From contig NZ_FXUY01000001.1 in NCBI RefSeq assembly GCF_900182985.1, positions 4,227,501-4,291,500 on the forward strand: a stretch of 64,000 bases of DNA. The letters run 5' to 3'. This document shows, piece after piece, positions 54,340 to 63,316 of the stretch. A program made the position numbers and the translations under genes. Below the pieces are notes generated by a model. That model did not search any database. It saw only the letters and a list, made by a program, of their open reading frames with translations, and had not been told where the DNA came from. Every line of letters starts with the position of its first letter. Positions within the stretch are counted from its first letter, which is position 1. Source of the DNA: Pseudomonas helmanticensis. GTDB lineage: Bacteria; Pseudomonadota; Gammaproteobacteria; Pseudomonadales; Pseudomonadaceae.

Positions 54340-57144
54340 ATGAGCCAAGCCCCCCTCGTCCTGGTGGACGGTTCGTCTTACCTGTACCGCGCGTTTCACG
54401 CGCTGCCACCACTGACTACTTCCAAAGGCCTGCCGACCGGTGCGGTCAAAGGCGTGCTGAACATGCTCAAGAGTCTGCGCAAGCAGTACCCGGACAGCCC
54501 GTTCGCCGTGGTGTTCGACGCCAAGGGCGGGACATTTCGCGATGAGATGTACGCCGAATACAAAGCCAATCGCCCAAGCATGCCCGACGACATGCGCGTG
54601 CAGATCGAGCCGCTGCACCAGAGCGTGATTGCCCTCGGTTTCCCGCTGCTGTGCGTGGAAGGCGTCGAGGCCGACGACGTGATCGGCACCCTCGCCCGCA
54701 GCAGCGCAGCGGCGGATCGCCCGGTGATCATCTCCACCGGCGACAAGGACATGGCGCAACTGGTCGACGGCCACATTACCTTGGTCAACACCATGTCCGG
54801 TAGTTCGATGGACGTGGAAGGCGTAAAGGAGAAATTCGGCGTCGCACCGGAGCAGATCATCGATTATCTGGCGCTGATGGGCGATTCGTCCGACAACATT
54901 CCGGGCGTTCCGGGCATCGGCCCGAAGACCGCTTCCGGCCTGCTGGTGGGCGTCAACGGCGGCTTGACCGAGCTGTACGCCAATCTCGACATCGTCCCGA
55001 CCCTGCCGATTCGCGGGGCGAAAACCCTGCCGGCCAAGCTCGAAGAGCACAAGGAGATGGCATTCCTCTCCTATCAACTGGCGACCATCAAGATCGACGT
55101 GCCGCTGGACGTCGAACTCGATGATTTGCAGATGGGCGCGGAAGACCCGGCCAAGCTCTACGAGTTGTACTCGCTGCTGGAATTCAAAAGCTGGATCAAT
55201 GATCTGGATCGCGACGCCAAACGCCTGGAATTGAGCGCGGCCAGCGAGCCTGCACCGGCCGGCGATCTGTTCAGCGCGCCAGATATCGAAACTCCCGCTG
55301 CTCCGACCGAAGCGGCGTACGAAACCATCCTCGATCAGGCACGTTTCGATGTCTGGCTGGAAAAACTCAGCAACGCCAAGCTGTTCGCCTTCGACACCGA
55401 AACCACCGGCATCGATGCACAGCAGGCGCAACTGGTCGGCCTGTCGTTCGCCGTGCAGGCCAACGAGGCCGCGTACATTCCGCTGACCCACTCCTACATC
55501 GGCGTGCCGGAGCAACTGGATCGCGACACCGTGCTGCGCGCGCTCAAGCCGATTCTCGAAGACCCGAGCAAGCTCAAGGTCGGCCAGCACGCCAAGTTCG
55601 ACATGAATATTCTCGCCAACTGCGCCATCGGCGGCGATCAGAGCCAAGGCATTACCGTGCGCGGTATCGCCTTCGACACGATGCTTGAGTCCTACGTACT
55701 CAACTCCACCGCCACCCGCCACGACATGGACAGCCTCGCGCAGAAGTACCTGGATCACACCACCGTGAGCTTCCAGGACATCGCCGGCAAAGGCGCCAAG
55801 CAGTTGACCTTCGACCAGATCGCGCTAGAGCAGGCCGGCCCGTATGCCGCCGAAGACGCCGACATCACCCTGCGTCTGCACCAGACGCTGTTCGAAAAAC
55901 TCAGCGCCATTCCGAGTCTGGCCAGCGTTTTGACCGACATCGAGATTCCGCTGGTGCCGGTACTGGCGCGCATCGAGCGCCAAGGTGCGTTTGTCGATGC
56001 TGAGCTGCTCGGCATCCAGAGCATCGAGCTGGGCAACAAAATGGTTGCGCTGGAGCGCGAAGCGTTCGAGATCGCCGGGGAAGAATTCAACCTTGGCTCG
56101 CCGAAGCAACTGGGCGTGATTCTCTACGAGAAACTTGGTCTGCCGGTGCTGAAGAAGACTGCCAAGGGCCAGCCGTCCACTGCTGAAGAAGTGTTGGCGA
56201 AACTCGCTGAGGACGATCACCGCTTGCCGAAGGTGCTGATGGAGCACCGCTCGATGAGCAAGCTGAAAAGCACTTACACCGATCGCCTGCCGGAGCAGAT
56301 CAACCCGCGTACCGGGCGTATCCACACTTCGTATCATCAGGCCGTGGCGTCGACCGGCCGCTTGTCCTCCAGTGATCCGAACCTGCAGAACATCCCGGTG
56401 CGTACCGCTGAAGGTCGTCGTATCCGCCAGGCGTTCGTCGCGCCAAAGGGCTACAAACTGCTGGCAGCGGACTATTCGCAGATCGAGTTGCGGATCATGG
56501 CGCACCTGTCCAAGGACGAAGGCCTGATGAATGCCTTCCGCAACAATCTGGACGTGCACACCGCGACTGCTGCCGAAGTGTTCAAGGTCGAGCTCAATGA
56601 AGTGACTTCCGATCAGCGCCGTGGCGCCAAGGCGATCAACTTCGGCCTGATCTACGGCATGGGCGCGCAGAAGCTCGGCAAAGACATCGGCGTCGACACC
56701 AAGACCGCCAAGGCTTACATCGATACCTACTTCGCCCGTTATCCGGGGGTTCGCGAGTACATGGATCGCACCCGCGCGCAGGCGGCGGATCAGGGTTATG
56801 TCGAGACGTTCTTCGGGCGTCGCCTGTATTTGCCGGAGATCAACTCCAACAAGCCGCAGGAACGCGCTGCCGCCGAGCGCACGGCGATCAACGCGCCGAT
56901 GCAGGGCACGGCTGCCGACATCATCAAAAAAGCCATGGTCGCGGTGGATAACTGGCTGGCGACGTCCGGGCTGGACGCCAAAGTCATCCTGCAGGTGCAC
57001 GATGAACTGGTGCTCGAGGTTCGCGAGGATCTGGTCGAGCAGGTCAGTGCCGAGATTCGCCTGCACATGAGCGAAGCGGCGAAACTGGATGTGCCGCTGC
57101 TGGTCGAAGTGGGTGTGGGCAACAATTGGGATGAGGCTCACTGA
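54340..57144 (+). CDS. polA: DNA polymerase I
   Basis: A 934-residue polymerase with three domains. Residues 1 to about 300 form the 5'-3' exonuclease ([49 protein letters not shown]). About 330-520 is the 3'-5' proofreading exonuclease with intact FDTETTGID. The polymerase follows, with [14 protein letters not shown] near residue 710 and HDELVLEV near 887. It repairs DNA and removes Okazaki primers. ATG 54340 gives [14 protein letters not shown] 54328 is in frame but less likely. The sRNA gene ersA follows. Confidence 0.96.
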   Translation: MSQAPLVLVDGSSYLYRAFHALPPLTTSKGLPTGAVKGVLNMLKSLRKQYPDSPFAVVFDAKGGTFRDEMYAEYKANRPSMPDDMRVQIEPLHQSVIALGFPLLCVEGVEADDVIGTLARSSAAADRPVIISTGDKDMAQLVDGHITLVNTMSGSSMDVEGVKEKFGVAPEQIIDYLALMGDSSDNIPGVPGIGPKTASGLLVGVNGGLTELYANLDIVPTLPIRGAKTLPAKLEEHKEMAFLSYQLATIKIDVPLDVELDDLQMGAEDPAKLYELYSLLEFKSWINDLDRDAKRLELSAASEPAPAGDLFSAPDIETPAAPTEAAYETILDQARFDVWLEKLSNAKLFAFDTETTGIDAQQAQLVGLSFAVQANEAAYIPLTHSYIGVPEQLDRDTVLRALKPILEDPSKLKVGQHAKFDMNILANCAIGGDQSQGITVRGIAFDTMLESYVLNSTATRHDMDSLAQKYLDHTTVSFQDIAGKGAKQLTFDQIALEQAGPYAAEDADITLRLHQTLFEKLSAIPSLASVLTDIEIPLVPVLARIERQGAFVDAELLGIQSIELGNKMVALEREAFEIAGEEFNLGSPKQLGVILYEKLGLPVLKKTAKGQPSTAEEVLAKLAEDDHRLPKVLMEHRSMSKLKSTYTDRLPEQINPRTGRIHTSYHQAVASTGRLSSSDPNLQNIPVRTAEGRRIRQAFVAPKGYKLLAADYSQIELRIMAHLSKDEGLMNAFRNNLDVHTATAAEVFKVELNEVTSDQRRGAKAINFGLIYGMGAQKLGKDIGVDTKTAKAYIDTYFARYPGVREYMDRTRAQAADQGYVETFFGRRLYLPEINSNKPQERAAAERTAINAPMQGTAADIIKKAMVAVDNWLATSGLDAKVILQVHDELVLEVREDLVEQVSAEIRLHMSEAAKLDVPLLVEVGVGNNWDEAH

Positions 57145-57251
57145 AACTTTTAAACACGGTTTGCCGCGACATGGCGTCGCGGCAGCACCGGTAGAACCTG
57201 CTTATTTCGAAAAGCGCTTGGGATTATTCCAAAGCTTTTTGAAAAAAATCT

Positions 57252-57278
57252 GAACTAATCTGGAAGGAAACTACTCAG
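57252..57278 (+). promoter_or_regulatory. AlgU (sigma-22) type promoter of ersA
   Basis: GAACTA (57252-57257), 16 bases, TCAGA (57274-57278) fits GAACTT-N16/17-TCTGA, with predicted start near 57285. ErsA of P. aeruginosa is AlgU-dependent. Confidence 0.75.
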
Positions 57279-57284
57279 AGTTAC

Positions 57285-57416
57285 TGAATGGCTGGTGAAG
57301 CCCTTCAATGCTCCTATGTTGTGTTAAGTGTTGGCAGATATCTGAACCCCGCCCTAGCGGTTCGGAACTTGAACCCCGGAATTTCTCCCTCCCCAATGAA
57401 ATCCGGGGCTTTTTTT
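57285..57416 (+). ncRNA. ersA: ErsA small regulatory RNA
   Basis: About 130 nt between polA and engB, the exact locus of ErsA in P. aeruginosa. The RNA opens GAATGGCTGGTGAAGCCCTTC, carries the C-rich TCTCCCTCCCC (57384-57394) in the loop of the 3' hairpin, and ends with CCCCGGA.../...TCCGGGG and seven T. The C-rich stretch is the conserved seed that pairs with targets such as algC and oprD mRNA. Ends are predicted from the promoter and terminator, not mapped. Confidence 0.85.
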
Positions 57417-57568
57417 GCCCAAAATTTGTCTGTAGCGCGTTCATGCTGCGTTGAAAGCACAGCTCAAATGCTCATTTAGGTTCCCTAAAGTCGAGCGCGA
57501 CCCCGGCCGCTTTTCACTGCCCTTTCGCCTTGCCTGAACACACTACAAACAAATTTCCATATCCCGAC
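57417..57568. other. Spacer between ersA and engB
   Basis: About 150 bp downstream of the ErsA terminator up to the convergent engB stop. I see no further gene, repeat or clear hairpin here. Confidence 0.5.
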
Positions 57569-58213
57569 TTACTCGGCTGCCGCCTCGGCGCCTTTGTCTG
57601 CCAGTTCCATCCAGCCGGCCAGTACAGTGTAGGCCTCTTCCAGGCCCATGCGTTTTGGCGCGGAGAAGAGCTGGATGGTGACCAGGTCGCCCCAACCCTT
57701 GCGAATTTCCGACTGCACTTTGAGCAGAGTGTTCTTGGCTGCGCCGTAGGTGAGTTTGTCGGCCTTGGTCAGCAGGATGTGCATCGGCATGCCGGCCGCA
57801 ACGGCCCAGTCGAGCATCAACAGGTCGAAGTCAGTCATTGGATGACGGATGTCCATCATCAAAATCAAACCCTTCAAACTCTCGCGGCCACCGAGGTAAG
57901 CCTCAAGGTGACGCTGCCAGTGCATCTTCAGCGGGATCGGTACTTTTGCGTAACCGTAGCCCGGCAGGTCGACCAGACGACGATCTTCGTCTAGCTTGAA
58001 GAAGTTCAACAGCTGTGTGCGACCCGGGGTTTTCGAGGTTCGCGCAAGGCTGGCGTGAGTCAAAGTGTTCAGCGCGCTGGATTTGCCGGCGTTGGAACGG
58101 CCGGCAAACGCCACTTCGAAGCCTTCGTCGTCAGGGCATTGATCGACTTTGGCGGCACTGAGCATGAACGTGGACTGTTGGCACAGGCCGAGGATGGGAT
58201 TCTTGAGTTGCAT
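57569..58213 (-). CDS. engB: Ribosome biogenesis GTPase EngB (YihA/YsxC)
   Basis: A 214-residue GTPase. The G1 loop [13 protein letters not shown]2 [13 protein letters not shown]3 [10 protein letters not shown] and G4 LLTKADKL are intact. The family is essential for large ribosomal subunit assembly in several bacteria and has been linked to cell division. Start 58213 ([13 protein letters not shown]) is chosen at the conserved N-terminus; the frame continues upstream through the promoter. It is convergent with ersA and divergent from the cytochrome genes, as in P. aeruginosa. Confidence 0.94.
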   Translation of the reverse strand: MQLKNPILGLCQQSTFMLSAAKVDQCPDDEGFEVAFAGRSNAGKSSALNTLTHASLARTSKTPGRTQLLNFFKLDEDRRLVDLPGYGYAKVPIPLKMHWQRHLEAYLGGRESLKGLILMMDIRHPMTDFDLLMLDWAVAAGMPMHILLTKADKLTYGAAKNTLLKVQSEIRKGWGDLVTIQLFSAPKRMGLEEAYTVLAGWMELADKGAEAAAE

Positions 58214-58404
58214 GGGATTTCCGATGTGGGCGGCGCCGGGATTGGGCGCGGAACGCGGTGTCGCTTCCGTTTCAGTGACGCCAGTATATAATGCCGCAGA
58301 TTTTGTGTGTGCTTTGTCCCAGCGTAGGATGAAGTTCACGAGAGCGACAGACCTTGATTGCGCATTAGAACGCAGAACGCTCTCAACCCTGAAAAGGTCG
58401 TTTT

Positions 58405-58710
58405 ATGACGAAATGGCTGCTGGCTGCCGGAGTCTTGATGCCGCTTTACAGCGCACAGGCTACACAGGATCCGGAAGCCGTGTACAACCGTGTTTGTGGT
58501 GCCTGTCATTCCGGCCAACTACCCATGGCGCCCGAAAGAGGCGATCAGGAAGCTTGGACGCCGAGGTTGGCGAAAGGTATGGGGACGCTGGTGCAACACG
58601 TGACCCAGGGTTTCAAGGCGATGCCGCCGCGTGGTTTGTGCATGGACTGCAGTGCCGAGGATTACCAAGCCATCATCCTTTGGATGAGCGCGAGTAAGCC
58701 CGGTCCATAA
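58405..58710 (+). CDS. Monoheme cytochrome c, c5-like
   Basis: A 101-residue protein with signal peptide (MTKWLLAAGVLMPLYSAQA), one heme site NRVCGACHSGQLPMAPERGD and a later AMPPRGLCMDCS. The Met of MPP and the Cys pair near the C-terminus are features of small cytochromes of the c5 type, where an extra disulfide stabilises the fold. It lies 30 bp before the cytochrome c4 gene and is probably co-transcribed; a TATAAT at 58287-58292 may be the -10 box. Periplasmic electron carrier. Confidence 0.9.
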   Translation: MTKWLLAAGVLMPLYSAQATQDPEAVYNRVCGACHSGQLPMAPERGDQEAWTPRLAKGMGTLVQHVTQGFKAMPPRGLCMDCSAEDYQAIILWMSASKPGP

Positions 58711-58740
58711 CTTAACCCTTAGCCGTAGTTGGATTAGCTG

Positions 58741-59352
58741 ATGAACAAATTGATCGTGAGTCTGCTGTTGACCGTGGGAATTTCAGGCTTCGCCCATGCT
58801 GCCGGTGATGCCGCAGCAGGCCAGGCGAAAGCTGCCGTATGCGGAGCCTGCCATGGCCCGGACGGGAACAGCATGGCGCCAAACTTTCCGAAACTGGCCG
58901 GTCAAGGTGAACGCTACCTGACCAAGCAGTTGCACGACATCAAGTCGGGCAAGCGCACCGTGCTGGAAATGACTGGTCTGCTGACCAACCTGAGCGATCA
59001 GGATCTTTCCGACATCGCGGCGTACTTCGCCAGCCAGAAAGGCAGCGTCGGCGCAGCCGATCCGAAGATCGTCGCACGCGGTGAAGCGCTGTTCCGTGGC
59101 GGCAACCTCGCCAAGGGCCTGCCCGCCTGTACCGGTTGCCACTCGCCGAACGGCGCCGGTAACGCGGCTGCCGGCTTCCCGCATCTAGGTGGCCAACACG
59201 CTCAGTACATCACTAAACAGCTGACCGATTTCCGCAAGGAAGAAGGTGGGCGCACCAACGATGGTGACACCATGACCATGCAGACCATTGCCAAGCGCCT
59301 GAGCGACGAAGACATCGCTGCGGTCTCCAGCTACATTCAGGGTCTGCACTAA
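58741..59352 (+). CDS. cc4: Diheme cytochrome c4
   Basis: A 203-residue protein with signal peptide (MNKLIVSLLLTVGISGFAHA) and two homologous cytochrome domains with AAVCGACHGPDGN and PACTGCHSPNGAG heme sites. Each domain ends in a related block (LSDQDLSDIAAYFASQ; LSDEDIAAVSSYIQGLH). Cytochrome c4 carries electrons from bc1 to terminal oxidases, here possibly to the aa3 oxidase encoded at 35-38 kb or to cbb3 elsewhere. Gene order engB-cytochromes-dsbA is conserved. Confidence 0.95.
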   Translation: MNKLIVSLLLTVGISGFAHAAGDAAAGQAKAAVCGACHGPDGNSMAPNFPKLAGQGERYLTKQLHDIKSGKRTVLEMTGLLTNLSDQDLSDIAAYFASQKGSVGAADPKIVARGEALFRGGNLAKGLPACTGCHSPNGAGNAAAGFPHLGGQHAQYITKQLTDFRKEEGGRTNDGDTMTMQTIAKRLSDEDIAAVSSYIQGLH

Positions 59353-59385
59353 GCGCGCCGGGTCGAGCGTTGGATGAAGGCCGAA

Positions 59386-59420
59386 GATCAAAAGATCGCA
59401 GCCTTCGGCAGCTCCTACAG
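59386..59420. repeat. Single REP arm (TAGGAGCTGCCG family)
   Basis: GATCAAAAGATCGCAGCCTT then CGGCAGCTCCTACAG is one complete arm. The expected partner is decayed to CAATGCAGGAGTGC at about 59436-59450. Confidence 0.85.
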
Positions 59421-59485
59421 GGGGGTTACGTGACCCAATGCAGGAGTGCAATGTTAACGCTCGATTAATCCGTCACAGCAAGTAT

Positions 59486-59516
59486 AAAAAGGGTGGCTTT
59501 GGCCGCCCTTTTTTGT
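59486..59516 (+). terminator. Intrinsic terminator after cytochrome c4
   Basis: AAAAAGGGTGGC-TTTG-GCCGCCCTTTTTT: a 7-bp stem with one G-T pair and a six-T tail, ending the cytochrome transcript before the dsbA promoter. Confidence 0.9.
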
Positions 59517-59537
59517 GGCCGCTGCCGTTACACTACA

Positions 59538-59565
59538 GAACTCATGCCCGCCAGGATCTGTCTGA
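59538..59565 (+). promoter_or_regulatory. AlgU (sigma-22) type promoter of dsbA
   Basis: GAACTC at 59538-59543, 17 bases, then the exact TCTGA at 59561-59565, 44 bp before the dsbA start. dsbA was found AlgU-dependent in P. aeruginosa, as I remember. Confidence 0.78.
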
Positions 59566-59608
59566 AAACAGGTCGCGCGAGGCGACCAAAATTGTCCAGG
59601 AGTAAAGC

Positions 59609-60250
59609 ATGCGTAATCTGATCATCAGCGCCGCTCTCGTCGCTGCCAGCCTGTTCGGCGTGACCGCTCAAGCCGCCGAAGCCCCAGCCGCCCCTTACGT
59701 CGAGCTGGCCAACCCGGTACCGGTTGCAGAGCCTGGCAAGATCGAAGTGGTCGAGCTGTTCTGGTACGGCTGCCCGCACTGCTACGCCTTTGAACCGGTG
59801 ATCAACCCATGGGTCGAGAAGCTGCCATCGGACGTCAACTTCGTGCGTATTCCTGCCATGTTCGGCGGCCCGTGGGACGCTCACGGCCAAATGTTCCTGA
59901 CCCTGGAAGCCATGGGTGTCGAGCACAAGGTGCATAACGCCGTGTTCAACGCCATCCAGAAAGAACACAAGAAACTGACCGACAAGAACGACATGGCTGA
60001 CTTCCTCGCCACCCAAGGCGTGGACAAGGACAAGTTCCTCGCCACCTTCGACTCGTTCGCCATCAAAGGGCAGATCGTCAAGGCCCGTGAACTGGCCAAG
60101 AAGTATGAAATCACTGGCGTGCCAACCATGATCGTCAACGGCAAGTACCGCTTTGACATCGGCTCTGCCGGTGGTGCCGAAGAAGCATTGAAACTGGCTG
60201 ACCAACTGGTCGCCAAAGAGCGAGCGGCAACCAAGGCTGCTGCCAACTAA
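59609..60250 (+). CDS. dsbA: Thiol:disulfide interchange protein DsbA
   Basis: A 213-residue periplasmic oxidase that introduces disulfides into exported proteins. Signal peptide MRNLIISAALVAASLFGVTAQA; active site FWYGCPHCYAFEP (Cys55, Cys58) in a thioredoxin fold with helical insert; cis-Pro in TGVPTMIVNGKY. AGGAG precedes ATG 59609. An AlgU-type promoter lies just upstream, consistent with envelope-stress control. The EEP gene follows 14 bp after. Confidence 0.96.
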   Translation: MRNLIISAALVAASLFGVTAQAAEAPAAPYVELANPVPVAEPGKIEVVELFWYGCPHCYAFEPVINPWVEKLPSDVNFVRIPAMFGGPWDAHGQMFLTLEAMGVEHKVHNAVFNAIQKEHKKLTDKNDMADFLATQGVDKDKFLATFDSFAIKGQIVKARELAKKYEITGVPTMIVNGKYRFDIGSAGGAEEALKLADQLVAKERAATKAAAN

Positions 60251-60264
60251 GCGCCGCCACCGCC

Positions 60265-61143
60265 ATGCGCCGCTGGAAGTCTGAACGCATCGTTGGCCTG
60301 CATGACCCGCAGGTCAACGAGCATCACCTGGCGTCCACGGGCTTGCCCGCGGACCAGCGTCTGCGCCTGCTCAGTTTCAACATTCAGGTCGGTATAAGTA
60401 CCGAGCGCTATCGGCATTACCTGACGCGCAGCTGGCAGCATCTGCTGCCGCACAACGGCCGTTCAGGCAATCTGCAAAAGATCGGCGACCTGCTTGGCGA
60501 CTTCGATCTGGTCGCCCTGCAGGAAGCCGATGGCGGCAGCCTGCGCTCAGGCTACGTCAATCAGGTCGAACACCTCGCCCAGCTCGGCGCCTTCCCTTAC
60601 TGGTATCAACAACTCAATCGCAACCTTGGTCGACTGGCCCAGCACAGCAATGGCGTACTCAGTCGCCTGAAACCATCGGCGATCGAGGATCACCCGTTGC
60701 CCGGCCCGAAAGGTCGCGGCGCGATTCTGCTGCGTTTCGGCGAAGGCCCGGAAGCGCTGGTAGTGGTGATGATGCACCTGGCGCTTGGCGCACGAACCCG
60801 CAGCCTGCAACTGGCCTATATTCGTGAACTGATCGGTGGCTACAAACATCAGGTATTGATGGGCGACATGAATACCCACGCCAGCGACCTGCTGCAACAT
60901 TCTCCGTTACGCGATCTCGGCCTGCTGGCCCCGCAGGTGGAAGCGACATTCCCCAGCTGGCGTCCTCAGCGTTGCCTTGATCATATTTTGCTCAGCCCGA
61001 CCCTGACCCTGGAAAAGGTCGAAGTGCTGGCACAACCGATTTCCGATCACCTGCCGGTCGCGGTAGAGATTCGTCTGCCGGGTTCGCTCACGGCCGATGC
61101 ATTGCCCGCGTTGAGTCCTGCCCCTCGCGGAACCCCTGAATGA
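60265..61143 (+). CDS. Endonuclease/exonuclease/phosphatase (EEP) family protein
   Basis: A 292-residue EEP-fold hydrolase without signal peptide. RLRLLSFNIQVGIS holds the metal-binding Asn, LVALQEADGGS the Glu, VVVMMHLALGARTR a catalytic His, LMGDMNTHASDL the Asp-x-Asn and PISDHLPVAVEI the final Asp-His. All catalytic positions of a Mg-dependent phosphoesterase are kept; nucleic acid, phosphoinositide-like or other substrates are possible. It is 14 bp after dsbA and overlaps dgcH by four bases, in the PA5488 position. Confidence 0.88.
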   Translation: MRRWKSERIVGLHDPQVNEHHLASTGLPADQRLRLLSFNIQVGISTERYRHYLTRSWQHLLPHNGRSGNLQKIGDLLGDFDLVALQEADGGSLRSGYVNQVEHLAQLGAFPYWYQQLNRNLGRLAQHSNGVLSRLKPSAIEDHPLPGPKGRGAILLRFGEGPEALVVVMMHLALGARTRSLQLAYIRELIGGYKHQVLMGDMNTHASDLLQHSPLRDLGLLAPQVEATFPSWRPQRCLDHILLSPTLTLEKVEVLAQPISDHLPVAVEIRLPGSLTADALPALSPAPRGTPE

Positions 61144-63215
61144 GCGACGAAGCCCAGCGCTGGAAAGAGAAGTACCTCAAAAGCATCGAACAACAGGACA
61201 AACTCGAACGCCGCTGGGCCGCAAGGCTCGACCTGCTGCGGCGTGGCCTGGTGCGCAGCACGCTCGCGGCTGAGGGCACCGACAAGGTCGTTGATCAGTG
61301 CATGAAAGAGATGCGCGACGTGGTGCGCACCGACGACATGGACGCCGGCCTCGCTGCCCTCCTGCCACGCCTGGAAAAAGCCGTGCTCGATTCCGAGCAG
61401 CGCCGCGAAACCCGGATCGATCAGGTCAGCACCGCACTGACAGCATTGGTCACTCAATTGCAGTCGCTGCCGCTGCCGCGAGAAGTCGCGCAACCCCTGA
61501 AGAAATTTGCCAAACAACTGGATAGTCGCGTTGGCTCGGCGCGGGAAATGCCGCTGCTGCTGAGTGAACTCAGTGGTTTGCAAGGCAAGGCCTTGACCCA
61601 GCTGGAAACGCCTGCCGAGCCGGGACGCCCGGGGTTGCTGCAACGTTTGTTCGGCAGTCGTGACAACGAGGAGACGCTTGCGCCAGCAGCCGACACGCAC
61701 GCGCCGGCGCCGCTAGCGCCACAGGTACAAGCGCCCGTCGCCTCGGAGCCAGCGGCAGCGGCAGTGCAAACTGCCCCCACCGTCGCTGCTGAGCCGCCGA
61801 TTACCGCTCCTGCGGTCAAAGCACCCGCACCCGTGATCGCAACACCGACGCCCTCGCCGCAGACGCCGGCAGTGCCTGAAGTGTTTGCCTTCGTACCGCC
61901 CACTGTCGTCCCCGAAGCGGCGCATGCTCCGGTCGCAGCTGAACCGGTCAAGCCCGAACCCGAAGTCGTCATCACGCCCACGCCCGTGCACGCTTCGGCC
62001 ACAATCGACGCCTTCAATCCCGATGAACTGATCCACCCCGGCGATCCGCACCCGCTGATCCTCGACAGCCTGCCGCTGCCCGAGCCGATCGCACAGGCTC
62101 TGGCAGCCATCGACCCGGAGCAATCCGAGCAAGACATCCTTTTCGCCCTGCCGGATTCTCCCGAGCCGTCCTACAGCTCCGTGGCCAAGCACATCGAAGA
62201 AACCCTGATTGGCCTGCTCGACGACCTGACCCTGCCCGAGCGCCACCGGCCGCAAGCCGAAGCCATGCGTGAGCGACTGCAACATGGCCTGAACTGGTAC
62301 GAACTGATCCCGATCCTCGACGATCTCGCGACGTTGATGCTGGCGATCACTGACAGCGGCCAGCACGAATTCGAAGCCTACTTGCAGCAGCTCAACGAAC
62401 GCCTCGAGGCGTTTCAGAGCAACCTGCAAGCCGCCAGCGAGGGCCATGCCGACAACAGCTCGGCGGCGCGAGCGATGGACACGCAGATTCGTGAGCAGGT
62501 CGACGGCCTGCAGACCAGCATGCAGGAAGCGGCGGATCTCGACGACCTCAAGCAAGTGCTGGAGAACCATCTCGAAGGCCTGCTCGGCACCATGGATCAA
62601 CACCAGAAACAGCGTGATGCCCGCGAGCAGGAAGTCGCGACGCGGCTTAAAAGCCTGTCCGAACGCGTGGCGCACATGGAGCAGGAAGCCCAGGGTTTCC
62701 GGGAACACCTTGAAGTGCAACGGCAGAAAGCCCTGATCGACCCGCTCACCGGCCTGCCCAACCGCGCCGCGTGGAGCGAGCGTCTCGAACACGAGATCAA
62801 GCAGTGGCAGCAGCATGGCAATACCTTGAGCCTGGCCATGCTCGACCTTGATCACTTCAAGCGGATCAACGACAACTACGGTCACCTGGCCGGCGATAAA
62901 GTCCTGAAAATCATTGCCAGCGTGCTGCGCAAACGCCTGCGCGGCGCGGATTTCATAGCCCGTTTTGGTGGCGAAGAATTCGTCCTGCTGCTACCCGCCA
63001 CTCCGCCAGCGGTCGGCGCAAAACTGCTGGAAACGCTGCGCGCGGCAATCGAAGCCTGCCCGTTCCACTTCAAGGGCGAGCGTGTGACGATCACCATTTC
63101 CATGGGCCTGGCGTCATTCAAGCCGGGAGAGCACAGTGATCTGGTGCTGAAAAGAGCCGATCAGGCGCTGTACCGGGCGAAAAATGCCGGGCGCAACCGC
63201 GTCGAGCTGGGCTGA
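61140..63215 (+). CDS. dgcH: Diguanylate cyclase DgcH
   Basis: A 691-residue cytoplasmic protein. An N-terminal helical region (to about 180) is followed by a long Ala/Pro/Val-rich linker (about 180-300), a helical segment with coiled-coil character (about 345-525) and a C-terminal GGDEF domain. The active site is RFGGEEFVLLLP (GGEEF at 610-614) and the inhibitory I-site RGAD (601-604) is present, so the enzyme should make c-di-GMP with product inhibition. No transmembrane segment. It matches PA5487, a conserved core Pseudomonas cyclase. The ATG overlaps the EEP stop. Confidence 0.92.
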   Translation: MSDEAQRWKEKYLKSIEQQDKLERRWAARLDLLRRGLVRSTLAAEGTDKVVDQCMKEMRDVVRTDDMDAGLAALLPRLEKAVLDSEQRRETRIDQVSTALTALVTQLQSLPLPREVAQPLKKFAKQLDSRVGSAREMPLLLSELSGLQGKALTQLETPAEPGRPGLLQRLFGSRDNEETLAPAADTHAPAPLAPQVQAPVASEPAAAAVQTAPTVAAEPPITAPAVKAPAPVIATPTPSPQTPAVPEVFAFVPPTVVPEAAHAPVAAEPVKPEPEVVITPTPVHASATIDAFNPDELIHPGDPHPLILDSLPLPEPIAQALAAIDPEQSEQDILFALPDSPEPSYSSVAKHIEETLIGLLDDLTLPERHRPQAEAMRERLQHGLNWYELIPILDDLATLMLAITDSGQHEFEAYLQQLNERLEAFQSNLQAASEGHADNSSAARAMDTQIREQVDGLQTSMQEAADLDDLKQVLENHLEGLLGTMDQHQKQRDAREQEVATRLKSLSERVAHMEQEAQGFREHLEVQRQKALIDPLTGLPNRAAWSERLEHEIKQWQQHGNTLSLAMLDLDHFKRINDNYGHLAGDKVLKIIASVLRKRLRGADFIARFGGEEFVLLLPATPPAVGAKLLETLRAAIEACPFHFKGERVTITISMGLASFKPGEHSDLVLKRADQALYRAKNAGRNRVELG

Positions 63216-63316
63216 GCCAATTGTTCCATTTTGTTTAATTCCGCCCGCTGACCGTCGGGACGCAAGGCAGTACGTTACACTGTTGCATTACTGTCTTGCG
63301 TGTACTGCCTTCTGCC

